A stretch of 64,000 nt of DNA, from NCBI GenBank assembly GCA_036346355.1, contig CM070577.1, forward strand, positions 16,925,666-16,989,665, written 5' to 3'. Below are positions 45,611-56,096 of this stretch, piece by piece. This stretch comes from Rhipidocladum racemiflorum. Taxonomy: Eukaryota; Streptophyta; Magnoliopsida; Poales; Poaceae. The translations under genes and the position numbers were made by a program. The notes under the pieces were generated by a model. It was not told where the DNA came from and did no database searches. It was given only the letters and a program-made list of their open reading frames with translations. Positions within the stretch are counted from its first letter, which is position 1. The number at the start of each line of letters is the position of its first letter.

Positions 45611-45995
45611 TCAGTCTCTCCCCCCCTCTTTGTTACCACTCGAAAAACACTTGAGCAAAGGGAAGCCGTAACTCTCGGACTACCAACCAAGTGTTTTCCC
45701 TCTTTATTTTCCATCTTTTTTGCCTCGCCAAGCATCGCGACTCCTACGCCCAAAGCGAAGGTCCCGGCAGATCTGCGCATTGCAAAGACCGCTGACACAA
45801 GAACAACCGACCTACGGTTGGACGGGTCATTTCGGCGGCAAACACGCGAGAAATTCCGCCTCCAACCTACGCTGGATCCGTTGCGATCCCAAAAGATTAC
45901 GGATATGGGCGAATCATAAGCGCAAAAAAGTCCTCAAAGAAGAAAGAAGAAACGGGAAGCGGCAAAGACTTTATTTATCTATGGAGGAACATCGC

Positions 45996-46235
45996 CTACC
46001 CAAGAGCGAACCGCCTGCTGCGATCTTGGTGCGCGCCGCCACCGAAAGCTCCACGCGGCGTGCCTCTACCACCGCCGCAATAGTGGCGCCCTGCTTCGGC
46101 CCGAACGCCGGCAGCGAGGACGCCGACTTCGCCAGACGTCCTCACGAGCAGCCGCGACCTCGGCATCCGCCACCTCCGCAACCAGGCCTGATCGGCGGCT
46201 ACCTCCTCGTGAAGCCGAGCGTTGTGGTCCGCCAT
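45996..46235 (-). CDS. Small antisense open frame, 79 aa, unknown
   Basis: The frame starts with ATGGCGGACCAC in a good plant context. CTATAAAG (46274-46267, minus strand) lies only about 33 bases upstream, which would put the transcript start almost at the ATG. The product (MADHNARLHEEVAADQAWLR...) is basic and shows no domain that I know. It could be an extra antisense gene of the element or chance. Confidence 0.3.
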   Translation of the reverse strand: MADHNARLHEEVAADQAWLRRWRMPRSRLLVRTSGEVGVLAAGVRAEAGRHYCGGGRGTPRGAFGGGAHQDRSRRFALG

Positions 46236-46559
46236 GGCACACGAGAATGGCGCACCGGCGCCTCTCCTTTATAGGCAACAGCGGTGGGAGGCGCGGAAGA
46301 CGAAGCACCGTAGAGTCGCATAACGGAGCGAAAGACGGCGCCCGACACCGATTCAAGGCGGCGGTCCTCAAGGCGAGTTAATCCACCCTTATCCTCGAAA
46401 GCATAAAGTTCCTTTTCGAAAAAATCGCACACCCGCCACGAGCTCAAGCGGCGCGTGGCGACTGCACCCTCAGTCCCCACGCACCACTCGGGGGCTGCCC
46501 TGTGACCTCAGGGGTCGGCGACCTAAATCGATAACCGGTTACCACTCCGACCGAGCTCC

Positions 46560-47010
46560 CCTCATAGTAACCTCCTCAAAACCAAAATGCTACGGCCCAC
46601 GCCCCTGCGGCTACGGTTTCGAAGTAGCACTTTGCGCAAAAAGGAGGCTACCTGAGCGAAGGGTCGAGCGGCGGTCGGACGGAGCCTTTCGATATAGATC
46701 GGCGAGCCGACCGATCAGACAAATCTCGTGGCAACCTCCTCGAGCCGAATGCTACAACCTAAGCCCCAACGGCTACGGCTCCCGAGTAGCATTCAACGCA
46801 AAAAGGAAGCCGCCCGAGCAGAAGATAGATTGATCGACCAGGGTCGCTAACCCAAGCGGTACTCCGACCGACCGAGCTATCTACCTCAGGACTTGTTCCC
46901 TCTAGCCCAAAAAGTACTACGGCCCCTCGTCTCGCTGCCACGGCTTCGAAGTGGCACTTTGCGGGGGGGAAACGAGTCCTCCGAGCAAGAGACGCCAGGG
47001 ACGGTCGGAG
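46560..47010. repeat. Three imperfect repeats of about 155 bp
   Basis: The block [A]ATGCTACRRCC..GCCCC..CGGCTACGG, then GTAGCA.TT.GCGCAAAAAGGA, occurs near 46590, 46748 and (weaker) 46911. Each is followed by an AGCRGA/CGGTCGGA-type sequence. Confidence 0.75.
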
Positions 47011-47328
47011 CACCTCCGCTCGGGTCAGCGATCTAGCCTACCAAGCGCAAGCTTCGCGAAGGAGGTGGTCCGACCCCGACACCTCTCCTTCACCAAGCAA
47101 TCGCTCGAGATAGCTCGTCCTATCCCGTGATCTCTCCGGACGGGATTGAAGCAACACCTATGCTCTCGGGGCACCCCCGCGGGCTCCGTAGCTATGGTCG
47201 TAAGATTGCCCAATTTCATAGAGGAAGCACGGGATAGACGAGCAAAATAACTTAGAACAGCCCGGCGTTGAGCTCTACTAGGGCAGTCATGTTCATTACA
47301 TGCTCTGTACAAAAAAAAAGAAGGAAAA

Positions 47329-50300
47329 CTAATCTTCCTCCCCCTTCCGACGGAGGATTTCGCGCGGTGAGATTCGGCCGGCAATCTCTTGGGCGCACGG
47401 ATCGACCCGAGCCATGAACGCGTCGACCTCTTCGTCGCTTCGGTCAGCAGCAACGCCACTCCCGACCGCCCCAAGGTCGACGCCGTCATAATAAGAGACG
47501 GTGTTGACCAGGGCCGAGGAAGCGCCAAGCACCGCCGCTTCCCGCACCGACGCCTCCACGCGCTCAGGGATCCATCCAAGCATGGCGGGGATGGCGCTGG
47601 GGCCCGGAGTAAGCCCGAACAATGGCCACACAGCGGCCTGGACGCCCACATGGAGGACCGTCACCGGCCGTGCCGACGCCGCATCCCTCTCCGCCACCGC
47701 GCTTGTCCAAAAGGGCCGAGTCGCTGACTCGACCGCGCGGCCTCGTTCCTCCACCGCCACCCTTCGCGACTCCAACACGCCGCTAAGGTTTTTTCGCAGA
47801 CTCGCAGGGACAACGACGCGTCGAGGGACGCCGCCGTGGTGACTTTAAGAACGAACTACTCATCGGCCACGGAAGCCTCCTTGGCGCGAAGTTCCTCCTC
47901 GACCTTGGCACGCGCCTCCCGGTCGGCCGTAGCACGGTCGGCAAGCTCCTTCACCGTCGCGAGCTCCCCCCGAGCGAGATCCCGCTCGGCGCGAAGCTGG
48001 TCGGCCTCCTTGCGGGCCGACTCGCATTCCTCCCGATAGAGGGCGGCCTCCGCCCGAGCGGATCCTTCTGCAAGGACCGCAGAGGCCTTGGCCGCTTCAG
48101 CATCCGCTAGGGACGACCTGGCCCTCTCTCCCTCGGTGGCCAACGACTCCGCAAGTCGCTGAGCCTCCCGCAAGGCTTCGGTGACCTCCCCCAGCCGCTG
48201 ACCCGCCGAGGCAGCCCTTCCTTGCTCGGCGGCAAGCGCCCTCCGAAAGGCCAAGCAGCTCTTTCCCCACGGCACTCCCCGGTGTGCAAGTGCCGAGGAA
48301 CATCGACTTGTCCACCGCCGGATGTCAAGCGCTGCGAATACCCGCCCGGTCAGTCTCCATTTCCCGGTCGAGAGATGCACAAAAGACAAATCCCCGTCAG
48401 ACTTACCGATCTGGCCGAGCGGGACTCCTGAGCAATGGACTTCCTCGCCTTGGACGCGGCGTCAACAACGAGAGTAAGGTCGGCGTGGATCCTTCCCATC
48501 TCCTCCTCCAGAACGTCCCAATCCGCGTTACGCCTCGCCCGTAACGAACGCGGACCCCGGCCAGGTCGGGCGGGCCAAGTCAGCGCGGCGATCGGCGATC
48601 GCCTCGACTTGATTTCCCGCGCCGAACGCTGTGGCGGCCGGCTGCGCTTCTTCGGCGACACTCGGACCGCCCAGCGCGGCCGGCCGGCGGCGGCGGCGGA
48701 TCTCGTCCCGCCGGCGTTGCAACGCCAAGAAACTCCGATGCTTCCCGGCGACGAGCTCGCGCTGACCTCCACGGCCGGGCAACACGGGGAAGGCAGGCGA
48801 CAGACTTCGCCGGCCTCATCGGTCGACGCAGACGGCGAGGCACGCCTGACGGAGCTTCGCCGCACACAGATCCGGCAGCCGCCCAGATCGTCCTCCGGCA
48901 GCTGCCTCTCTCGACGGAGCCCTACCGCTGGGCGCGTCGGACGATCTCGCTCCCGACGACCATCGCACGCCCGCGACAGACCGGAAGGGGCGATTCTCAC
49001 CGCCGGTAGGACTCTGCTCCTCAGCGTGAGGCCCTCACGCACAGCCGATCGGTTAGGAATTACGTAAGAAGAAAAAGACCGGAGGAATTGCGTAAGTCAC
49101 TTACCGGGAGGAGCGAACAACCGGCACCTGACGTGCCCTCTTTGCCGGACCCCCGCGAGGAGGCGACAGGGATCTGCGCTTCCGCAGGATAAACCCTGCG
49201 CCCGCGGTTTCTTCGGAGGAGCCGCGGTCGCCGGCCCCGCGACTGGGACCCACGTCGCGGCCGCCAGAATCGCCTCCGGCAACTTCTCCTCCCTCGCTCG
49301 GCAACGACTCCTCGTCACCCTCACTCGAGGTCTCCTCCGAGACCTCCTCGCCACGCGCGGCCCGGTCCGCGCGCTCTTTCCTCTTCCGCGTCTTGGTGGC
49401 CTCTTTTTTCGCTAGCCGGGCGGCGTCCTGCTTCTCCTTTTCGAGGCGCGCGGCCGCCCTCAACTCCTTTTCCCCCGGCAGCAAGGGACGGGAGATCAGT
49501 CCACCGAGCCCCTGCGAGAACACGCTCGGATAAGGGGACGAGGGAACAGAACAAAACAAAAGCAAACAAGAGCCACCGGACGTTCCAAGTCCGGAGGATT
49601 CTGCACCGAGAACGGCGCAGGCGCCTCGCCCGCCGGCTCGGTATCTCCCGCGATGGAGACTGCGGACACGCGCGCGAGGATCTCCGACGGAGGGAGCTCC
49701 CGCTCCGACGACCTTGCAGGGTCGGTCGGCCCAATGTACTCAAACATGGGACGCAACCGGTCCTTGAAGGGTTGGATGCGCCTCTCCATGAACGTGCTGA
49801 GGACCACCTTGCCTGTCAGACCTCGCCGCTTCAGGTCCGCGAGCTTTTCAAGGATCGCGTCCACCTTCTTCCGGTCCTTCGCCTCAGGACCCCAGCCCCA
49901 ACAAGGATGCGGCGTTGGTAAATTCCCACTGAAGGGAGGGGCACTGTTGTCGAGGTTCCGGACGTAGAACCACTCGCTATGCCACCCCCGGTTAGACGTC
50001 GGCAGCTTCAAATCGACGTAGAACGGCTTGCGATGGTTGCGCAGTTGGATCATCAGAGCTCCGAGGAGGCCGGTGGTGTCCGGTGACGACCTCGCGAAGA
50101 AGAAGTGGCGCCAGAGCCCCCAATGGGGTTCAATCCCCAGAAAGGCCTCACACAGCGTCATGAAGACCGCAATATGGAGGACTCCATTCGGGTTCAGGTG
50201 ATGAACTTCTCCCCCGTAATAGTGCAGCAACCCCCGGACGAACGGGTGGAGTGGAAGTCCGAAGCCCCGTTCGCAGAAGGACGCCAACAGACTATTTCGC

Positions 50301-50530
50301 CGATCCTCAAGTTCGTGGACCTCGGTCCCGGCCGTGAACTTCGCCCGGCCGGACTCGGGCCGCGGAGGAAGGAACTCCTTCCTCTCCAGGCATCGAGATA
50401 GCGACCCCGCCGCGCCGAGTGCGAGGTCGGCGACATCTCCAAATGCGAAGGAAAGCGAGGAACGACGCGGCGGCAGAAGCTCCTCTTCTTCCTCGTGCTC
50501 TTTCTTCCCTTTTCCTTTTTGCGTAAGCAC
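47329..50530 (-). CDS. Antisense spliced gene of the Tat element (PF04195-type putative gypsy-type transposon protein)
   Basis: This gene lies opposite to gag-pol, between pol and the 3' LTR, as in RIRE2/Grande-type elements. Exon 1 (50530-49577) carries the domain annotated in grasses as 'putative gypsy type transposon': FGLPLHPFVRGLLHYYGGEV, HHLNPNGVLHIAVFMTLCEA, FLGIEPHWGLWRHFF, SEWFYVRNLD. Likely junctions are donor GTCCG/GTGGCT to acceptor TCTCGCAG/G (intron 49576-49512), exon 2 49511-49105 (KEKQDAARLAKKEATKTRKR, acidic stretch, then a basic RKRR) with donor CCCG/GTAAGT, an exon ending 48409 (ATCG/GTAAGT), and one from 48331 (ATTCGCAG/C). The last encodes a long Ala/Glu/Arg coiled coil (47860-48330); the C-terminal segment ends LRRKGEED and stop at 47329. 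No in-frame ATG opens the 5' frame and shifts are present near 47800, so this copy is probably decayed. Function in the element is unknown. Confidence 0.75.
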
Positions 50531-50574
50531 GCCGAACAGAGGGTTTGGCGCCTACCACGCCACCCACTCCTTCC

Positions 50575-50582
50575 TTTATAAG
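50575..50582 (-). promoter_or_regulatory. TATA box of the antisense gene
   Basis: TTATAAAGG on the minus strand lies about 45-50 bases before the open frame of the antisense gene and about 1.4 kb inside the 3' LTR. Confidence 0.55.
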
Positions 50583-51336
50583 CGCCAGCGAAACAGACGC
50601 GCCTCACGCCAAATCGACGCCTCCTCACGCAAATCAACGCATCGTCGCCCGCCTCGCGCCGTCTCCCGAACGCGTCGCAGTCCATTTAAATCCCACTGCG
50701 CATTAACTGCTCCGACAGGACGGCCGCCTCGCGCCGCGCGCCGCACAGCATCACGGGCCTCGCCGGTTACGATGGGCCAGGGCGCCCCATGCCGGGAAAG
50801 GTATGCAAACGGCCCACTGGGCCGCCCGGCCTCGGGAGGGCAAGCCGCCTATAGGCTCGAACCCGAGGCCCGGCACCGTGCTGTGGGTTACGAAGGCCGA
50901 ATCCAGCCAGCTGGAACGAAAGCCGCCCCAGCACGTAAAAAAAGAGCGAGGGGCGAGTCGCAGTGAGCCCCCAGAGGGCCTCCAGATAGGTCGGCGGACG
51001 ACCCAATCACTGTGACTCGCGTCCGAGACCATACCTCACACTCTCCCGCGGAACTCATCGATGAGTAGCGGCCAGCCGCGCTCCGGGTCGGCGGACGACC
51101 CGGCAGTCCGACACGGGATCGAGTAAGGAAAGGTTTTTTATGGAACGCCCCCAGTGGGTCGGACGCCCACGCCGGGAGCTACGTCCGCTTGGAAACGAAC
51201 CCCCTCAAGGGGGATCGCCAAGGTTCCACTCGGATTACCCGATAGTAGCTCGCACGAGCACGGCGTTCAAACCGACGAAGGTAAACGTGCGTTCGCTCAC
51301 CTGACTCTGAGGACCCACGTACACCGTGGCCTGCCA

Positions 51337-52000
51337 GAGTCCGACCGGGGTAAACCCCCGACCGGCTCTCCGACCGCCGGGGCTCGAGATACACCAGGTG
51401 CCACAAGACCGGGTCCCTCTTCAGGCGCAACTACCCGGCGATCGCGCCGACCGGGCGTCGCCGACCTCAGGGTCCGCGGCCACTTTTCGACCGGGTAAAC
51501 CCCCGACCGGCTCCCTGACCCGCTCGGGGGCTCGGAACTACACTCCACGGGTGCGCTGCGTCTTGCCGGGCTCTTTGGGCGGGCATGACCGACAAGCAGC
51601 GGCCCCGACCAAAGGCGTCGCCGACCTCAGGGTCCGCGGCTACTTTTCGAGTGAACCCCGACCGGCTCTCTCCGACCGCTCGAGGGCTCGAGCTACACCC
51701 AGTGCGCTGCCAGACGGCTCTTTCTAGTGGCGCGGCTCCCAGCGATCGCAGGCAAACCTAGACGCCACCGACCTCAGGTCGGCGACTACATGCGGGCTAA
51801 ACCCCCGACCGGCTCTCAGGCGCCGCTGGGGCTCGAGCTACACCACAGTGCGCCGCCTTGCACCGGAGCTCTTTTCTAGGCTGGCGCGGCTCCCAAGCAG
51901 TCGCGCCGACCTAGGCGCCACCGACCTCCGGGCCGACGGCTACCACCGCCAGGTTAAACCCCCGAGCGGCTCTCCGACCCGCTCCGGGGCTCGGGGGCTA
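51337..52000 (+). repeat. Five tandem units of about 150 bp ending in the polypurine tract
   Basis: GGTAAACCCCCGACCGGCTC followed by a [C/T]CGGGGCTCG..CTACAC motif occurs near 51350, 51495, 51650, 51798 and 51955. The last copy, GGGGCTCGGGGGCTAC (51986-52001), is the polypurine tract next to the 3' LTR. Confidence 0.88.
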
Positions 52001-52001
52001 C

Positions 52002-52881
52002 TGACGAGTACCCATGCCATGGGTACCCCCATCAGCCCGGAAGCACGAACGGGCTGACCTATCACGGCGAAGGCCCAGCACCACCGAAAGGTACTTGGGC
52101 CATGGAACGAGCCCCGACTGCAGGCGGGCCGACTTTGACGGCCGGCGGACTCGATTCGAGCGTCGGCATGCGCCGCCGCCTAATATTGAAGCTCTAGCTC
52201 GACCTGCACACGGGCTAGCGGGGCCCACGCCCGATGTCGTGGTCGCCTTGTGCATGGCGTCCCAGCATCCGTCTGGGGTAGGCGGCTCCTTCCGAGGCCG
52301 CCGGAAGGGCCACCAAGAAGTCAAGCCTCGCCCCGCCGCTGGCACACCGCAGAGGAGTACGCCCACTCCGAGGCCAAGGCAAAGTCAAGCGCCATTAAAG
52401 CCACCGAGGCCGACAAGAGCACCACGCGACACGCCACCTGCAGGCGGACTACGCAAGATCGCTCATCACAGAACCACCAACCTCGCCTCGGGACGGGCAG
52501 GGCGGTCGGACAAGACAGAAACTGCACATCAGGACGTGCAGGCCCCTTTTCTCGTAGTTTACCCAACTCCCGTGTAACCTGCCCCCTCCGTCTATATAAG
52601 GAGGGGCAGGGCCCGAGAGGGGGGGGGAAACAGTCTTCTAGGTAGCCTCAACTCCCTAGCGAAAACTTCAAGGGGATCGGACAGCCGACCGTCCGCCTCG
52701 CTTGTACACCCCTTGTCCATCTCCCAAAGATCAATACATCCACACCGCACGAACTGGAGTAGGGACATTCAGCCCGAACCAGTATACATCTTCTGACTCC
52801 CTGAGTCAACCATTCGGGGAGAGGGAGCGCGCGACCCCATCCGACCATAAATTCGTATTGCCGGTGCACGAAACACCGACA
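52002..52881 (+). mobile_element. 3' LTR of the Tat element
   Basis: It starts TGACGAGTACCCATG and ends CACCGACA. From about 52315 on it is nearly identical to the 5' LTR, but the first 300 bases carry many substitutions and small indels. TATA motif near 52588-52600. Confidence 0.95.
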
Positions 52882-52886
52882 CCCGC

Positions 52887-53757
52887 TTGGATGAGAAATC
52901 CAGTATGGGTTGTTATCGACCTAAGCATTAGGTGTTGTTAGTAGTGGATCGTAAATGGTTTAAAGGTGAGGAGTAAAGGAAGGTTGAGTTTGACTCAATT
53001 CAAACCTTCTTGGAGAATTGTGCTGTTGATGTGTTCCTCGATAGGGTTGATTAAGTACTAGTGGACCACTTGGTGGTTGCTAGTAATTGCTTTTCCTTTT
53101 TGAAGTGTATTGGATCTTTTGTCGCTGATCTATGAGCGAGTGGAGTCAACCGTAGCATTTTGTTCGGTTGTTACTGTTCTTGCGGGTTTTAAGAACTTTG
53201 GTTTTAAAGAAAGCTTTCCCTTTTGATGTTAGCGGTGGGTATTGGTCTTTTGTAAAAGACGAATCTTTTGCATGGTTTTAAACCCCGTTGTTCAAACAAA
53301 GGTTGTCTTGGAGTGTAGTGTCTCTCTTGGCTTGCGTCGTCTTGATTACGGCGAACCATAGTAGAGAGGTTGATGTGTGAAAAACACTTTTGTGCGTGGG
53401 AGCTGAAGAGGGTTCTAGCAGGTTGAAGCCGTGTTCTTCTGGAAAGTAGCATTGCTAAAGGGATCAGGCACTTTAGTGCCAAGGAATGTATTGAATGAGG
53501 AGTGTGAGACCGTGTTCTTTCGTGGTCTTTTTGGCAATTGGGGTGAAGGAGGAACCGTGCGAGGTTGCACTTTATTGAGCTAAATCAACATTTCCTCGCC
53601 AAGGGTTGGTTTTGAGAACTCGGTTGTCGTTTGTTCCGGTTTGAGTCTTTGTGTGAATGTTTTATGTTGTAAGGAAGTCTTTTGTCCCTCGGGGACTTTG
53701 TTGTTGCTTTTGGCGTCCTTTGGATTCGAGGTCGAATCCTGTTGAAGGGGGGAAGAA
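52887..53757 (+). mobile_element. Interior of the nested element, right part, ending in a polypurine tract
   Basis: It resumes after the inner Tat element. GAAGGGGGGAAGAA (53744-53757) immediately before TGTGACAC is a good polypurine tract, the plus-strand primer of LTR elements. No protein domain is seen. Confidence 0.75.
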
Positions 53758-53856
53758 TGTGACACTACGGTTTGGTGTGACGTTATAGAAGGTGAAATCA
53801 GAGAATAAAACCTTTCGGCTTGAGGTTTACTCGCGTTTTTGGGCCTTTTGAAGCGT

Positions 53857-56096
53857 TGTGACACCACGGAGTGTCGTAACCTTATTTAACGTGCATGATA
53901 AGGTTAATAACATTATGAGATGTGGAATTAAGGTTAAAACTATAGGATATGGAGGTTAATAGCTTTTCCGGGGCGTTTCCGGGCCGTTTCCGGGGTTTTG
54001 GGCCTTCCCGGGGGAGTTTGGGCCTTGGTGGGCTTTGGTGGGATGGAGTAGGTCTCCGTAACGGACTAGTATTGGGTGTGGGGGCTGGTAAAAGGGCTCC
54101 CCACCAGCCTTTTGGGCATGCTCCCCCTGCCCTTGGGCGCCCCCACCTCTCCCTCCAAGCCCTAGCCGCCACCCCCACCTTCCCCTCTCCCTTCCTTGCG
54201 CCTCCACCTCCCCCATTGCTCCTCATTGCACACCACCTCTCCTCCACCCCCTTGCTGCCCTAGGGTGGCCTCCCCACCCCTGCATCCTCATGGATCCATC
54301 CGAGGAGCGAGGAGCGAGGAGCGAGGAGATCTATTGGAGATTCGTTCGTTGGGCAAAGGTATGATCATGGGGATCCTTGGGTTTGATCTAGGTACTGTTC
54401 TTAGGGTGTTTATGAAGTTTTTAGATCAATTTGTGGTGCTGGGTTGGAGTTCTTTGGGTTAGATCTAGACGTTGCCACGTTTCTGTTTTCGGGCAGATTG
54501 AGCAGTCGGGCTAGGGTTCGAGTTTTCGTCGATTTAGAATCTGAATCTGTCCGTACGGACTTAAAAGAAGTTGTAGATAATTTAATTATCTTTCCGTGGA
54601 CATAAAGCATGTTAAAATCCGATCAGCCGTTTGAAAGTTATGGCCGTTTTACCGAGTGTGTTAAAATCTGTGATGCGATTGGAATAGATCTCGGTAATCT
54701 GTAGATTAAACAACTTTAGAAGCCGAATCAGACTTTCCATATACCTAGAGAAAGTTGGGAAATTTCCTAAGCTACGCGAGGGTGTACTCGTTTAATTCAT
54801 TCGGAGTCCCAGAACTCAAGTTATGCCTTTTGCAAGGCTGCTGTCCCGACGGGACAGAACCTCTGTTTTTAGGTTTTGCGAGTAGTGGGCAATGTCGGGT
54901 TAGATGGGGGTTTGTGTACTGTTTTGTGGGCATGATTGTGAGTGTGTGATGCCTATGTGCAGGTGGTGTGACACCGGGAGTGCCCTCTACTTCCCGCCAA
55001 TCCGTCGCCCGTGGTTGAGGCAAGTGTGTTGTAATGTATAGCGGAATCGTAGGTTGCTTGTGGAGATTAGATGAAAGATTGAATACTTGCTATGATCACT
55101 TGCCATGCTTGCTGTTTTCCAATGATATATTGAGTATGATTATCATGATATGATGCTATGTGTCTATACTTATCATGATTCGATGCCATGTGTTTATGTG
55201 TACTATGACATGATGCCATATGTTTATGTACAAATGAGATATGATAATTGGCATAGTTGCATGCATGTCATGAGATAGGGCGAGGGCGGTGAGAAAGTCA
55301 TAACTAGTCCGGCAAAGTCGGTGAGAAAGTTATGACTAGTCCGGAACGCCATTGAGTAAGACCTACATCGTGATTCCATCCACGTGGTGAATGGAAGCGA
55401 GGAGTAGGCACCCTCCATCTTCGGGACGGAAGGGGGGAAAAGGGTGCACACCGACGGGTGTGTACTCAACCATACCGGTATGAGTTTTCAAGGAGATATG
55501 AGCATAACATTGCATTGCAATACATATTTAATGATGATGATGTTGTTATGTGCTCAAATATGAGATGTTATATGTGATGTAAGGTATTATTGTCTTGTAA
55601 ATGATCTTGTTGTCCATTACAATATGCTTGCTGAGTTTTCGAACTCACGCTTGTGTTTTATGTTGTTTTTAGGTACTTTGAGATCGGCATGCGGGAAAAA
55701 GGGGTCTAGCTACACTTCTACACGTAGCTCCACCATCATAGTCCATAATTAATCAATTGGAGACATGATATTAAGAGTTGTGCCATAAGCTTAATGTAGG
55801 GTTTAATTTAGCATGCTTGTGATTCCTTATTTGCTTGGTTATAGCTTATGAAGTGGTTGAGCATGCTTTTATTGGCGTAATTTGATGATATATCCATTTA
55901 TGTTGTCGTGTGCTATGACATATCTTGCCATGATATTGATATTGTGTTAATTCATGTTAAAACAAAGGAGATGATGCCGAAATCTCGGTTTTTAGCCTAT
56001 GCACCTTTGCTGGAATTTTATGTTAAATGTGGTATTTAGATGTTGTTTAGCTTATGTTTGGTAGCATTCAGGCATATTAAATGCCGGGGTGTTACA
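53857..56096 (+). mobile_element. 3' LTR of the nested element
   Basis: It runs TGTGACACCACGGAGTGTCG ... GGGGTGTTACA, about 2.24 kb, and aligns along its length with the solo LTR and with the reverse of 1-2129. A second TGTGACAC start at 53758, directly after the polypurine tract, suggests this copy's LTR may begin 99 bases earlier. The missing U3 in the 5' copy prevents a direct check. Confidence 0.85.

Larger units (their letters stand above)
45611..47328. mobile_element. Spacer of the Tat element between pol and the antisense gene
   Basis: It has no retroelement domain. It contains a small antisense frame (45996-46235) behind a TATA-like site and a block of imperfect repeats (46560-47010). 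Confidence 0.7.
38721..52881 (+). mobile_element. Tat-lineage Ty3/gypsy element (RIRE2/Grande-like), 14.2 kb
   Basis: Direct LTRs (38721-39612, 52002-52881) are flanked by a perfect 5-bp duplication CCCGC (38716-38720, 52882-52886). Contents in order: primer-binding site, gag, protease, RT, RNase H, a second RNase H, integrase, a long spacer, an antisense spliced gene, and tandem repeats leading to the polypurine tract. The antisense ORF and the extra RNase H are known marks of the Tat lineage. Many one-base frameshifts and some stops interrupt gag-pol, so this copy is not autonomous as read. Confidence 0.93.
33904..56096 (+). mobile_element. Non-autonomous Ty3/gypsy-type LTR element nested in a solo LTR of its own family
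   Basis: A target duplication TTAAT (33899-33903, 56097-56101) flanks the element. At the right is a full 3' LTR. At the left is an abnormal 5' LTR made of an inverted and a direct copy of the LTR 3' part (separate entries), followed by a tRNA-Met primer-binding site. The interior (35499-38715 and 52887-53757, about 4 kb once the inner element is removed) has no gag, protease, RT, RNase H or integrase that I can recognise, so it is presumably mobilised by a related Tekay-like element. It is split at CCCGC by the Tat element 38721-52881. Confidence 0.9.
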
